DNA of 64,000 nucleotides from JBBIPZ01 sp037442505 [NCBI: Deltaproteobacteria bacterium]. Its GTDB lineage: Bacteria > CALINM01. Made by a program: the position numbers and the translations under genes. The notes below the pieces were generated by a model that was not told where the DNA came from, made no database searches, and saw only the letters and a program-made list of their open reading frames with translations. Below, one piece after another: positions 45,174 to 54,644 of this stretch (position 1 is the stretch's first letter; every line of letters begins with the position of its first letter). The stretch lies in the NCBI GenBank assembly GCA_037442505.1, contig JBBIPZ010000009.1:18588-82587 (forward strand). The letters are read 5' to 3'.

Positions 45174-45734
45174 ATGCCTGATAACTTATATATAGCGTTG
45201 TTACATTATCCTATTTACAACAAAAATAAAGAAGTTACTGCAACTGCCTTTTTTAATTATGATTTACACGATATTTCTCGCGCTGCAAAGACTTTCGGTG
45301 TAAAAAAGTTTTTTATTGTGCAGCCTATAGAAAAACAGCTTGAATTAGGAAAGAAAATACTGTATCATTGGATAGAAGATTGGGGAAGCTGGTATAATCC
45401 GCGCAGAAAAGAGGCTTTGGTAGATGTAGTTTTGAAGAAAAACTTTGATGATGTGCTTCTGGATATAGAATCTGATTCTGGCTTAAAATCAAAGACTGTA
45501 GTAACAGACGCAAAAAAATTCAAGAATGTCATTACTTACAGCAAATTGAAAAAAGAAATAAAAAAAAGGGAAAACGCCTTTTTGATTATATTTGGAACGG
45601 GGTGGGGACTTACAGAAGACTTTATAAACAGTTGCGACTATATTTTAAAACCTATATATGGAGAAGGAAAATATAACCATTTATCGGTGAGGTCTGCGGC
45701 TGCAATAATATTAGATAGATTATGTGGAAAATAA
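45174..45734 (+). CDS. RNA methyltransferase, SPOUT-type (PF09936-like)
   Basis: A 186-residue protein of the family often found between trmD and rplS in deltaproteobacteria and Deferribacterota-like genomes. It has [42 protein letters not shown] and the SAM-knot region [12 protein letters not shown] with [20 protein letters not shown] 45174 is preferred over GTG 45159, with GGTGAGG upstream. The target RNA is unknown; a tRNA or rRNA is likely. Confidence 0.85.
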   Translation: MPDNLYIALLHYPIYNKNKEVTATAFFNYDLHDISRAAKTFGVKKFFIVQPIEKQLELGKKILYHWIEDWGSWYNPRRKEALVDVVLKKNFDDVLLDIESDSGLKSKTVVTDAKKFKNVITYSKLKKEIKKRENAFLIIFGTGWGLTEDFINSCDYILKPIYGEGKYNHLSVRSAAAIILDRLCGK

Positions 45735-45744
45735 GGAGGATACG

Positions 45745-46098
45745 ATGAACACTTTAGAAACATTTGAAAAAAGTTTAATTGCGGGCAAACAGATGCCTGA
45801 TTTAAGACCTGGATATACAGTTCGGGTTCACACTAAGGTTAAAGAAGGTGATAAAGAACGTATTCAGGTATTTGAAGGTGTTGTTATAGCCAAGAAAGAA
45901 GGTGGAATTCGTTCAACTTTTACCGTCAGGAAAGTTTCTTATGGAGTAGGGGTTGAAAAGGTTTTCCCTCTATACTCTCCAATGATAGACAAGGTGGAGG
46001 TGGTCTCAAAAGGAAAAGTTAGAAGAGCTAAACTCTATTTCCTTAGAAACTTAAGAGGCAAGGCCGCAAGAATAAAGGAATTGAGAGACAATGACTAA
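45745..46098 (+). CDS. rplS: Large ribosomal subunit protein bL19
   Basis: A 117-residue protein with the bL19 features [45 protein letters not shown] and the C-terminal [19 protein letters not shown]. It sits at the subunit interface of the ribosome. ATG 45745 is chosen for the strong AAGGAGG five bases upstream; the ORF extends further but without support. Confidence 0.98.
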   Translation: MNTLETFEKSLIAGKQMPDLRPGYTVRVHTKVKEGDKERIQVFEGVVIAKKEGGIRSTFTVRKVSYGVGVEKVFPLYSPMIDKVEVVSKGKVRRAKLYFLRNLRGKAARIKELRDND

Positions 46099-46107
46099 CA
46101 GCTTAAA

Positions 46108-46734
46108 ATGAAAAAAGAATCTTTCTGTCTTAGCAGCATTCCAAAAACGAAAGTTTGCTGTGGGATAGATGAAGTGGGAAGAGGTCCATTGGCGGGTCCT
46201 GTTGTAGCAGCGGCGGTGATTCTGCCAGTGGATTTTTTTTGTGATGAAATAAAAGATTCAAAAAAATTAAAACGAGCTCAGATCAAAAGGCTTTCTGATA
46301 TTATTAAACTCAATGCCACCGCTTATGCCATAGGAGTTGTGGCTCCTGATATCATAGACAAAACAGATATTTTAAATGCAACATTCCTTGCAATGAAAAT
46401 GGCTGTTGATGGACTAAGCCTTAAGCCGGATGTTATACTTATAGATGGCAACCTGCGAAATCCATATTTACTGCAGTTTGAACAGCATCCCGTTGTAGAT
46501 GGAGATGCCTTTGTTCCGACAATCTCTGCCGCTTCTATCATTGCAAAAGATTACCGAGATACACTTATGGAGGAGTATGCGAAGTTTTTTCCGGAATATT
46601 TTTTCGAAAAACATAAAGGTTATGGTACAAAACTTCATATAGAAATGATTAGAAAATATGGTTTATCATCTTTGCACAGGAAAAGCTTTTGCAGAAAGTT
46701 TATAGAGACAAAACAGAGAGGCTTTTTTGAATAA
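46108..46734 (+). CDS. rnhB: Ribonuclease HII
   Basis: RNase HII removes ribonucleotides and RNA primers from DNA. The 208-residue protein has CCGIDEVGRGPLAGPVVAAAV (about 18-38, catalytic DE), DSKKLKRAQI, LIDGN and the Asp in DGDAFVPTISAASIIAKDYRD (about 131-151). All the expected acidic residues are present. It overlaps yraN by eight bases. Confidence 0.97.
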   Translation: MKKESFCLSSIPKTKVCCGIDEVGRGPLAGPVVAAAVILPVDFFCDEIKDSKKLKRAQIKRLSDIIKLNATAYAIGVVAPDIIDKTDILNATFLAMKMAVDGLSLKPDVILIDGNLRNPYLLQFEQHPVVDGDAFVPTISAASIIAKDYRDTLMEEYAKFFPEYFFEKHKGYGTKLHIEMIRKYGLSSLHRKSFCRKFIETKQRGFFE

Positions 46735-47083
46735 TAAATTTACTGGTAAAGTTGGCGAAAATTTAGCCGTTAATTATTTAAAAAAGAACGGTTACAGAAT
46801 AATAGAAACAAATTTTAGTTGCAAGTTGGGTGAGATAGACATCATAGCGAAAGATGGTAAGACTTTATGTTTTGTGGAAGTTAAATTTAGGCAAAATGAT
46901 TTTTATGGTTCTCCTTTAGATGCTGTTGATAAAAGAAAGGTATCAAAGATCATAAAAACAGCCCAGTATTACTGTATGATTAACGATATTAGAGATGTTC
47001 CATTACGAATTGATGTAGTTGGAGTCGTTTGCAATAAAGAAAAAACAGATATAGTTTTGATTAAAAATGCAATAATGATGTAA
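46727..47083 (+). CDS. yraN: YraN family protein (UPF0102, endonuclease-like fold)
   Basis: A 118-residue protein that begins TGKVGENLAVNYLKKNGYRIIETNF and carries CKLGEIDIIAKDGKTLCFVEVKFR, the restriction-endonuclease-like core (E, D, EVK). The family is usual next to rnhB; its biological role is unknown. It starts with TTG overlapping the end of rnhB; AGAGAGG is a plausible ribosome site. Confidence 0.93.
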   Translation: MNNKFTGKVGENLAVNYLKKNGYRIIETNFSCKLGEIDIIAKDGKTLCFVEVKFRQNDFYGSPLDAVDKRKVSKIIKTAQYYCMINDIRDVPLRIDVVGVVCNKEKTDIVLIKNAIMM

Positions 47084-47098
47084 AATATTACATTTGTG

Positions 47099-47956
47099 AT
47101 GAAAAATAGCATCTTTATTTATAGAAAAGGAGCGCTTGGAGATACATTATCTTTTTTACCATTCTTATTTGCATTAAGGGAAAAATATTTAAACATTACG
47201 TTTGCCGGTAACTATTTGTATCGCCAAATTTTTGAAGATATAAACTTTATAAATTTTGTAGATGCTGATAGCAGAGATGTTTTGAGATTTTTTGTCGATA
47301 ATGAATACGAACCGTTGAACAGTTATGACAAAATACTGTTATTTACAACAGAAAAAGGCATAAACATTAGTTCTCCGAAAATAAAGCTATTTTCGCCGTT
47401 GCCTGCTGATAAATGGTTTTACAAACATCCTTTTGACTGCTTTGATATTGAGTTTTGTTTCAAAGAAATTTACCTTCCAATACATTATGATGAACAAATA
47501 CATAGATTCACAGAGAATAAGCCTTACCTAATTTTTCATCCGGGTAGTGGTGGCAAAAAGAAGCGTTTGCCGTTAGAAGTATTTATGAAACTTGAAGAAT
47601 ATTTTAAAAGCAGAAACTTTGATATTTACTACCTTGTTGGAGAGTCAGAATTAGAGCTTATTAATAGTTTAAAAGGCAAAAAAATTCTTGTAAATCAATC
47701 TTTAAAAAAGGTAATATTTTTACTGTCAAGGGCTGTTTGCTATTTTGGATGTGATAATGGGGTTTCTCATTTAGCCGGTTTGCTAAATTTAGATGGAGTT
47801 GTTGTTTTTGGTCCCTCAAATCCTGATATTTATAGCCCGTGGGGACGTTTAACAGTTTTAAAATATAGAGAAGATTTAGGCGATTTAGATTTAAATCAAA
47901 TCAAAAAAACGTTAGGAGATAAAATTGAGAAAAGAAGAAATTTATCTGGTGTCTGA
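47099..47956 (+). CDS. Glycosyltransferase family 9 (heptosyltransferase-like)
   Basis: A 285-residue protein with the GT9 features: IFIYRKGALGDTLSFLPFLFALRE at the start, FHPGSGGKKKRLPLE in the middle (about 146-160) and FGCDNGVSHLAGLL (about 219-232). Such enzymes add heptose or other sugars to LPS core. ATG 47099 and GTG 47096 are both possible; there is no clear ribosome site. Its last 32 bases overlap ppsR in another frame. Confidence 0.85.
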   Translation: MKNSIFIYRKGALGDTLSFLPFLFALREKYLNITFAGNYLYRQIFEDINFINFVDADSRDVLRFFVDNEYEPLNSYDKILLFTTEKGINISSPKIKLFSPLPADKWFYKHPFDCFDIEFCFKEIYLPIHYDEQIHRFTENKPYLIFHPGSGGKKKRLPLEVFMKLEEYFKSRNFDIYYLVGESELELINSLKGKKILVNQSLKKVIFLLSRAVCYFGCDNGVSHLAGLLNLDGVVVFGPSNPDIYSPWGRLTVLKYREDLGDLDLNQIKKTLGDKIEKRRNLSGV

Positions 47957-48740
47957 TGCAACAGGTGAAACGGCAGAAAAGATTGTTTTATCAGTGCTTG
48001 CGCAATTTAAGAAAGATTCTGTGAATATCTTAAGGTTTTCCAAGGTTACAACTCCAGAACAGATAAAAGAGATAATCAAGAAGGCTTCTCATACCGGGTC
48101 TATGGTTGTCTATACCCTTGCGCAAAAATGGATGAGGGACTTAATTTATAGAGAGACTGAAGCGAACAAAGTATTTTCTGTTGACCTTTTGGGCCCTGTC
48201 ATCACAAGGTTTTCGCAATATCTTTCTATTAAGCCTTATGAAAAACCAGGTGCTCAACACACCATCGACGCAGAGTATTTTAGAAAAATTGATGCAATGG
48301 AGTTTACTGTAAAGCACGATGATGCACAAAATTTAGAAACAATATACGAGGCTGATATTGTTATTATTGGTGTTTCTCGCACGTCGAAGACCCCCCTCTC
48401 AATATATCTGTCTCACGAGGCATGGAAGGTTGCTAATGTGCCTTTTGTTCCCAGAGTTGAATATAATCTTGATTATTCTAAGCTTTCGGGTAAAATGATT
48501 GGGCTTATCATAGATCCAGTCTATCTCATTGATATCAGAAAAGAAAGGCTAAAATTTATGGGAGCAGGTCTTGAAGACACAGGTTATATTGATTTAAAGA
48601 GTGTTTACGAAGAAATCAATGCTTCGATTCATTTCTTTAAAAAGAATAAAATACCTATGGTCGATGTGACAAAAAAATCGATAGAAGAAACCTCTTCTGA
48701 AATATTAAGAACACTTAAAAAAGATAGAATAAAATTTTAA
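47925..48740 (+). CDS. ppsR: PPDK regulatory protein (bifunctional serine/threonine kinase-pyrophosphorylase)
   Basis: The PPSR/DUF299 family inactivates or reactivates pyruvate phosphate dikinase or phosphoenolpyruvate synthetase by phosphorylating and dephosphorylating a threonine next to the catalytic His. The 271-residue protein has EEIYLVSDATGETAEKIV (4-21) and the P-loop-like GVSRTSKTPLSIYLSHE (about 146-162). It starts with TTG preceded by GGAG at a good distance. It overlaps the GT9 gene by 32 bases. It points to a PPDK or PEP synthetase, fitting gluconeogenesis from the PorGDAB product. Confidence 0.93.
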   Translation: MRKEEIYLVSDATGETAEKIVLSVLAQFKKDSVNILRFSKVTTPEQIKEIIKKASHTGSMVVYTLAQKWMRDLIYRETEANKVFSVDLLGPVITRFSQYLSIKPYEKPGAQHTIDAEYFRKIDAMEFTVKHDDAQNLETIYEADIVIIGVSRTSKTPLSIYLSHEAWKVANVPFVPRVEYNLDYSKLSGKMIGLIIDPVYLIDIRKERLKFMGAGLEDTGYIDLKSVYEEINASIHFFKKNKIPMVDVTKKSIEETSSEILRTLKKDRIKF

Positions 48741-48754
48741 CAAGGAGGCCAATT

Positions 48755-48865
48755 ATGGGACAGGGAACAAGAAAAAAAGAGTTGAGACAACGTAGACACA
48801 GAAAAGAAAAGGCAAGAAAGCTTAGAGAAAGGCAAATGTTAGCAGAAAAGGAGATGAAAAAATAG
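48755..48865 (+). CDS. Very small basic protein (36 residues)
   Basis: A 36-residue ORF with a perfect AAGGAGG six bases before its ATG, ending just in the rising arm of a terminator. The sequence is helix-prone and rich in Arg, Lys, Glu and Gln (starts MGQGTRKKELRQRRHRKEK). The strong ribosome site and the position 14 bases after ppsR suggest that it is translated. It could bind nucleic acid or ribosomes, but I do not recognise a family and no function is assigned. Confidence 0.65.
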   Translation: MGQGTRKKELRQRRHRKEKARKLRERQMLAEKEMKK

Positions 48866-48893
48866 GCATGTAAGCAAAACATGCCTATTTTTT
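48857..48893 (+). terminator. Rho-independent terminator of the ffh-ppsR region
   Basis: AAAAAATAGGCATG (48857-48870) pairs perfectly with CATGCCTATTTTTT (48880-48893), with loop TAAGCAAAA. The stop codon of the small basic gene is inside the left arm. Confidence 0.9.
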
Positions 48894-48945
48894 GGTCAAA
48901 AAAGTTTTAGATTTTTTTCTTTAAAGTCCTATTTGTTCTCAAATA

Positions 48946-48963
48946 GTTCAGATTTTGCTGAAC
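48946..48963. promoter_or_regulatory. Inverted repeat upstream of the glt promoter, possible activator site
   Basis: GTTCAG, six bases and CTGAAC form an inverted repeat 53-70 bases before the -24 element. This is a position where enhancer-binding proteins can sit. It does not match the NtrC consensus well. Confidence 0.35.
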
Positions 48964-49015
48964 ATATTCAATAGTTATAAGGCATAGCTGAAGATTTGAT
49001 TTGCATCGTTCAACT

Positions 49016-49032
49016 TGGCATTTAACTTGCTT
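49016..49032 (+). promoter_or_regulatory. Sigma-54 (-24/-12) promoter of the glutamate synthase operon
   Basis: TTGGCATTTAACTTGCTT holds GG at 49017-49018 and GC at 49029-49030 with exactly ten bases between them. It matches TGGCAC-N5-TTGCW at all but one key position. A start near 49042 leaves a normal leader with GGAGG at 49056. Sigma-54 control suits nitrogen genes. Confidence 0.75.
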
Positions 49033-49066
49033 CAAAACTTTCCCATTTTATTATTGGAGGGTGAAA

Positions 49067-50590
49067 GTGCTTTTTAGACCTGTTAGTCAATCTTTTTATG
49101 AATTTGATGTGAGAAGAAATGAGGATAGATGCATACAGTGTCGTGTGTGTGAAAGACAATGCTCTTATCTTGTACACTCTTACGATCCTAAGGAAAACAA
49201 GATGATGGCTGACAACCCAAAATGTGTTGGTTGTCGTAGATGTGAGGCGATGTGTCCTACAGATGCATTAAAGATTACTTTGAACGAATCAACATTCAGG
49301 CCTAACTATTCTTGGACCAATTTTCACCGTATGGCTATTATCAAACAGGCGGAAACTGGTGGGATTTTACTTACCGGTATGGGGAATGATAAACCATACA
49401 AGATTTTCTGGGATCATTTGTTAATTGACGCATGCCAGGTTACCAATCCGTCTATCGACCCACTCAGAGAACCGATGGAGCTAAGGACTTATTTAGGCTC
49501 AAAGCCTGATAAGCTTGAATTTGAAAATAAAGACGGAAAGCTTTCCTTAAAAACACAGCTTACACCACAATTAAGATTAGAGTACCCTGTGATGTTTGGG
49601 GCTATGTCGTATGGTGCTATTAACCTAAATGTACATAGGGCAATGGCGATGGCGGCTAAAGAATTAGGGATTTTATATAACACAGGTGAAGGAGGTCTTC
49701 ACAAAAGCCTTTATGAATATGGACCTTGGACAATAGTTCAGTGTGCTTCTGGAAGGTTTGGTGTTCATGCAGAATACTTAAATGCTGGTGCAGCAATAGA
49801 GATTAAGATCGGTCAAGGGGCAAAACCTGGCATTGGTGGGCATTTACCGGGAGAAAAGGTTACGCCTCCTATCTCTGAAACAAGAATGATCCCCGTTGGC
49901 AGTGATGCACTTTCTCCTGCGCCACACCACGATATTTATTCGATTGAAGACCTGAGGCAGTTAATCTATGCATTAAAAGAGGCTTCAGATTATAAAAAGC
50001 CCGTTAGCGTCAAGATTGCAGCAGTTCATAATTCAGCAGCGATTGCAAGTGGCATAGCGAGGGCTGGAGCTGATATAATTGTTCTTGATGGTTTTAGAGG
50101 TGGCACAGGTGCTGCACCCACGATCATCAGGGATCATGTTGGAATACCAGCCGAATTAGCGTTAGCCGCAGTTGATCAACGTTTGAGAGACGAAGGAATA
50201 AGGAATTCTGTGTCAATTGTAGTTTCAGGTGGAATCAGGGGAAGTGCTGATGTGCTAAAAGCTATTGCACTTGGGGCAGATGCGGTTTATATTGGCACAG
50301 CAACCCTGCAGGCTGTAGGTTGTACAGTTTGTCAGAGATGTTACACAGGTAAATGTCCATGGGGTATCGCTACAAATGATCCCTATCTTGCCAAACGTAT
50401 AAATCCGGAGATTGCTGCTGAAAGGCTTGTAAATCTTGTTCATGGTTGGGGACACGAAATAAAGGAAATTTTAGGTGCGCTGGGAATAAACGCCATTGAA
50501 TCTCTTAGAGGCAATAGGTTAAGGTTGAGAGCTGTTGGTCTCACAGAGAAGGAGATGGAAATACTTGGTGTTTTACCAGCGGGTGTATAA
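49067..50590 (+). CDS. gltB: Glutamate synthase, large-subunit central/FMN domain with N-terminal ferredoxin domain (archaeal type)
   Basis: A 507-residue protein that converts 2-oxoglutarate and ammonia (from the amidotransferase) to glutamate. Two 4Fe-4S motifs, CIQCRVCERQCSY (about 22-34) and CVGCRRCEAMCPTDA (about 53-67), precede the FMN-binding barrel (about 140-480): FGAMSYGAINLNVHRAM, then GEGGLHKS, GFRGGTGAAPTIIRDH, VSGGIRGSADVLKAIALGAD and CTVCQRCYTGKCPWGIA (3Fe-4S). The amidotransferase and GXGXG domains, fused in E. coli GltB, are separate genes here. GTG 49067 is chosen because GGAGG lies six bases upstream. Confidence 0.96.
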   Translation: MLFRPVSQSFYEFDVRRNEDRCIQCRVCERQCSYLVHSYDPKENKMMADNPKCVGCRRCEAMCPTDALKITLNESTFRPNYSWTNFHRMAIIKQAETGGILLTGMGNDKPYKIFWDHLLIDACQVTNPSIDPLREPMELRTYLGSKPDKLEFENKDGKLSLKTQLTPQLRLEYPVMFGAMSYGAINLNVHRAMAMAAKELGILYNTGEGGLHKSLYEYGPWTIVQCASGRFGVHAEYLNAGAAIEIKIGQGAKPGIGGHLPGEKVTPPISETRMIPVGSDALSPAPHHDIYSIEDLRQLIYALKEASDYKKPVSVKIAAVHNSAAIASGIARAGADIIVLDGFRGGTGAAPTIIRDHVGIPAELALAAVDQRLRDEGIRNSVSIVVSGGIRGSADVLKAIALGADAVYIGTATLQAVGCTVCQRCYTGKCPWGIATNDPYLAKRINPEIAAERLVNLVHGWGHEIKEILGALGINAIESLRGNRLRLRAVGLTEKEMEILGVLPAGV

Positions 50591-50612
50591 ATTTAAAAGG
50601 AGTTGCTAAACA

Positions 50613-51056
50613 ATGAAGAGAGTTTATCCGAGAGAAGATTTTTGTATGGGATGCAGGCTGTGTGAGGTGGCATGTGTTACCGTACATTCAGAGTCTAAGG
50701 ATCCTGTAAAGGCTTATAAAAAAGAGTTCCCAAGAGAGCCTTCTCGTATCTGGCATGAAGAAGAAAAGCCCGATTGTTTTTCCTTTATGTGCAGGCATTG
50801 TGAAGAACCAGATTGTTTAGAGGCTTGCATAAGCGGTGCAATTACTAAAGACCCTGAAACTGGCATCGTTTCTATAGATGAAAATATCTGTGTAGGGTGC
50901 TGGTCCTGTATAATGGCATGTCCATATGGTGCTTTAAAAAAGAAGGTTAGAAAGGATAACAAACTTGTTTCTTCAAAATGTGATTTATGTGTGGGCAGGG
51001 GGATTAATCCTGCTTGTGTAGAGGCTTGTCCTAATAAGGCATTAGTATTTAAATAA
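50613..51056 (+). CDS. Four-cluster ferredoxin-type electron transfer subunit of glutamate synthase
   Basis: A 147-residue protein with four groups of cysteines for 4Fe-4S clusters: CMGCRLCEVAC (about 11-21), CRHCEEPDCLEAC, CVGCWSCIMACPYGAL (about 91-106) and CDLCVGRGINPACVEACP. It resembles the HycB/DmsB type electron-transfer family. In this cluster it should pass electrons between the FAD oxidoreductase and the FMN subunit. The GGAG ribosome site sits eight bases upstream; 16 bases separate it from the FAD gene. Confidence 0.93.
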   Translation: MKRVYPREDFCMGCRLCEVACVTVHSESKDPVKAYKKEFPREPSRIWHEEEKPDCFSFMCRHCEEPDCLEACISGAITKDPETGIVSIDENICVGCWSCIMACPYGALKKKVRKDNKLVSSKCDLCVGRGINPACVEACPNKALVFK

Positions 51057-51072
51057 GCGAGGAGAAGAATAG

Positions 51073-52431
51073 ATGATTACAATCATTGGTAATTCTGTTG
51101 CGGCTATAGGTGCGATTGAGGCTATCCGTAAGGTAAATAGGGATGTTGATATTACGGTAATTTCAAAAGAGCCTTACGTAGCTTATGGCAGACCGGTTAT
51201 ATCTGACTTTTTGAAAGGAAAGGCAGGAATAGAAAAACTAACTTCCTACAGAAGGGCAGGATTTTACGAAAAAAACAATGTCAAACTTGTATTGAATGAA
51301 GAAATTAAAAAAGTTGATACGCAGAAAAGGTTGCTCTATGGTTCATCTGGTAGCGAGTATAGTTATGATAAGCTTTTAATTGCTACAGGTGGGGTGCCTT
51401 TTGTTCCACCAATTAAAGGTGTCGATTTGAAAAATGTTTATACTTTTACCACTCTTGACGATGCGAAAAATCTACTTGAACTCAGTAAAAATATTAAGAA
51501 GGCAGTCGTTATAGGTGGAGGTTTGATTGGCTTAAAGGCAGCGGAAGGTTTACACGCACAGGGCGTTAAGGTCTCTGTTATTGAGTTAATGGACAGGATC
51601 CTAAGTTTAGCGTTTGATAAAGTCTCTGGGAATATAGTTGAAAACCGTATGCAAGATGTTGGTATAGACATCTTTACTGAATCAAACACAGAGGAGATTT
51701 TGAATGATGGCAATGGTAATGCCTGTGGTGTCAGATTAAAAGGCGGTAGAGTTATAGAATCAGATATTGTTGTAGTTGCCATCGGCGTCGTTCCAAATGT
51801 GGCTTTCCTTAAAGATTCGGGTATAGCTATAAATAGAGGTATTCTTGTTGATGATAGAATGGAGACTAATGTCAAAGGTGTTTTTGCCGCTGGAGATGTA
51901 GCGATGGCTAAAGATTTCTTTACTGCAAATCAGAGGCTTTTGCCAATCTGGCCAGATGCTTATAAGCAGGGTAGAGTTGCGGGATACAATATGGTTGGTG
52001 TCGAGAGAGTTTACGAAGGTGGACTTTCAATGAACTCCATAGAACTTTTTGGTGTATCAACAATTTCTGCTGGCAATATCAATCCTACAGAAGAAGGATA
52101 TGAAATACTCACCAAAGCTGATGAAAAAAGATGGAAATACAGGAAGATAGTACTGAAAGGAAATGTAGTTGTTGGTTTTGTTTTTGTAGGTGAAATAGAC
52201 AGGGCTGGCATATATACCGGACTCATTAAAGATAAAACGGATGTCTCATCTTTTAAAGACCGACTTTTAAAGTCGGACTTTGGTTTTATAGACATTCCTT
52301 ATGAAATAAGGCAGAATCATTTCTGGAAGAGGTTTCTCGATACTAAAGATGCTCCCTGTATCAACGAGGTCTGTCCAGTTTATGGTAAGGAAGAAAATTT
52401 ATCAGATAGTGAGGTTGTAGATGAAGATTAG
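51073..52431 (+). CDS. FAD-dependent NAD(P)H oxidoreductase subunit of glutamate synthase
   Basis: A 452-residue pyridine nucleotide-disulphide-type oxidoreductase. The N-terminal FAD fingerprint (IIGNSVAAIGAIEAIRK) is a variant, the NAD(P)-binding fingerprint is AVVIGGGLIGLKAAEGL (about 143-159), and the second FAD motif is GVFAAGDVA (about 270). It is akin to the NADH- or rubredoxin-type oxidoreductases that serve split glutamate synthases. It would supply electrons from NAD(P)H to the ferredoxin subunit. Its 3' end overlaps the amidotransferase gene by 11 bases. Confidence 0.93.
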   Translation: MITIIGNSVAAIGAIEAIRKVNRDVDITVISKEPYVAYGRPVISDFLKGKAGIEKLTSYRRAGFYEKNNVKLVLNEEIKKVDTQKRLLYGSSGSEYSYDKLLIATGGVPFVPPIKGVDLKNVYTFTTLDDAKNLLELSKNIKKAVVIGGGLIGLKAAEGLHAQGVKVSVIELMDRILSLAFDKVSGNIVENRMQDVGIDIFTESNTEEILNDGNGNACGVRLKGGRVIESDIVVVAIGVVPNVAFLKDSGIAINRGILVDDRMETNVKGVFAAGDVAMAKDFFTANQRLLPIWPDAYKQGRVAGYNMVGVERVYEGGLSMNSIELFGVSTISAGNINPTEEGYEILTKADEKRWKYRKIVLKGNVVVGFVFVGEIDRAGIYTGLIKDKTDVSSFKDRLLKSDFGFIDIPYEIRQNHFWKRFLDTKDAPCINEVCPVYGKEENLSDSEVVDED

Positions 52432-53524
52432 TAGATACAATGATCCTAAGGATATTTCTAACTGTGGCCTTTGTGGTTTTATAAACAAAAAGAAAAAAAG
52501 GGTGAATGGCGAAACTATTATAAAAGGTATAGCTATACAGCATGACAGAGGTAACGGCTTGGGTGGTGGTTTTGCAGCTTACGGAATCTATCCTGATTAT
52601 GCCGAATTTTATGCCTTTCATATTATGTATGATAACGCAGTTTCGATTAATGAGACTGAAAGTTTCCTTAAAGACGTTGTTACTATTGAGCATATAGAAA
52701 CTATCCCTACCAGAAAAACTATAAAGATTTCTTCTTCTCCGATACTAAAAAGGTACTTTGTAAAACCACTTTCCTCTGATCAGGATTTTGAGAAGTTTGG
52801 TTTGATTGATAAAAATGAAGATGACTACATTGTTAAAGTCGTTATGCATGTTAACGAGAAGATTAATGGCGCTTATATATTTTCTTCAGGTAAAAACATG
52901 GGCGCATTTAAAGGTGTTGGTTTTCCAGAAGATATTGCAGAATTTTTTAGGCTTGATGAATATTCTGGTTATATCTGGACAGCCCATAACAGATTTCCTA
53001 CCAACACACCTGGCTGGTGGGGAGGAGCACATCCTTTTACCCTGTTAGATTGGTCAATTGTTCACAACGGTGAAATATCCTCTTATGGAATTAATAAAAG
53101 ATACTTAGAGATGTTTGGTTACAAATGCACTCTTTTAACAGATACAGAAGTGGTGGCTTATCTGCTCGACTTACTTATAAGAAAACACGGACTAACTGAA
53201 GAACTTGCTTGTATGGCGTTAGCTTCTCCTTTTTGGAAGCACATAGAAAGAATGGATGATACCGAAAAGGCTGCTTACACCGCTTTACGTATGGTTTACG
53301 GCAGTGCATTATTAAATGGTCCGTTTGCAATACTTTTTGCCAACTCGAAAGGACTGGTTGGTTTGAATGATAGAGTTAAGTTGAGACCGCTTGTTGTGGG
53401 GGAATCTGGCGATTTTGTATATATGGGCTCAGAGGCATCGTCACTTAAGGAGATGGATAGTAGCATAAGCAATTTCTGGGCTCCTAAAGCTGGCGAGCCT
53501 GTTATAGCCCATTTTGAAAATTAA
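52421..53524 (+). CDS. Glutamate synthase glutamine amidotransferase (class II) subunit
   Basis: A 367-residue class II (Ntn) amidotransferase domain that frees ammonia from glutamine. The pattern NCGLCGFINKKKK at residues 14-26 aligns with MCGI(A/C)GF of other class II enzymes, so the catalytic Cys is probably Cys15, behind a 14-residue propeptide (MKISRYNDPKDISN). Further family motifs are GYIWTAHNRFPTNTPGWWGG (about 185) and WSIVHNGEISSYG, with LTDTEVVAYLLD. Overlap with the FAD gene suggests coupled translation. Ntn self-processing is inferred. Confidence 0.92.
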   Translation: MKISRYNDPKDISNCGLCGFINKKKKRVNGETIIKGIAIQHDRGNGLGGGFAAYGIYPDYAEFYAFHIMYDNAVSINETESFLKDVVTIEHIETIPTRKTIKISSSPILKRYFVKPLSSDQDFEKFGLIDKNEDDYIVKVVMHVNEKINGAYIFSSGKNMGAFKGVGFPEDIAEFFRLDEYSGYIWTAHNRFPTNTPGWWGGAHPFTLLDWSIVHNGEISSYGINKRYLEMFGYKCTLLTDTEVVAYLLDLLIRKHGLTEELACMALASPFWKHIERMDDTEKAAYTALRMVYGSALLNGPFAILFANSKGLVGLNDRVKLRPLVVGESGDFVYMGSEASSLKEMDSSISNFWAPKAGEPVIAHFEN

Positions 53525-53541
53525 ATAAAGGGGAGACGTGC

Positions 53542-54635
<1,094 letters not shown>

Positions 54636-54644
54636 TTATCTTTA

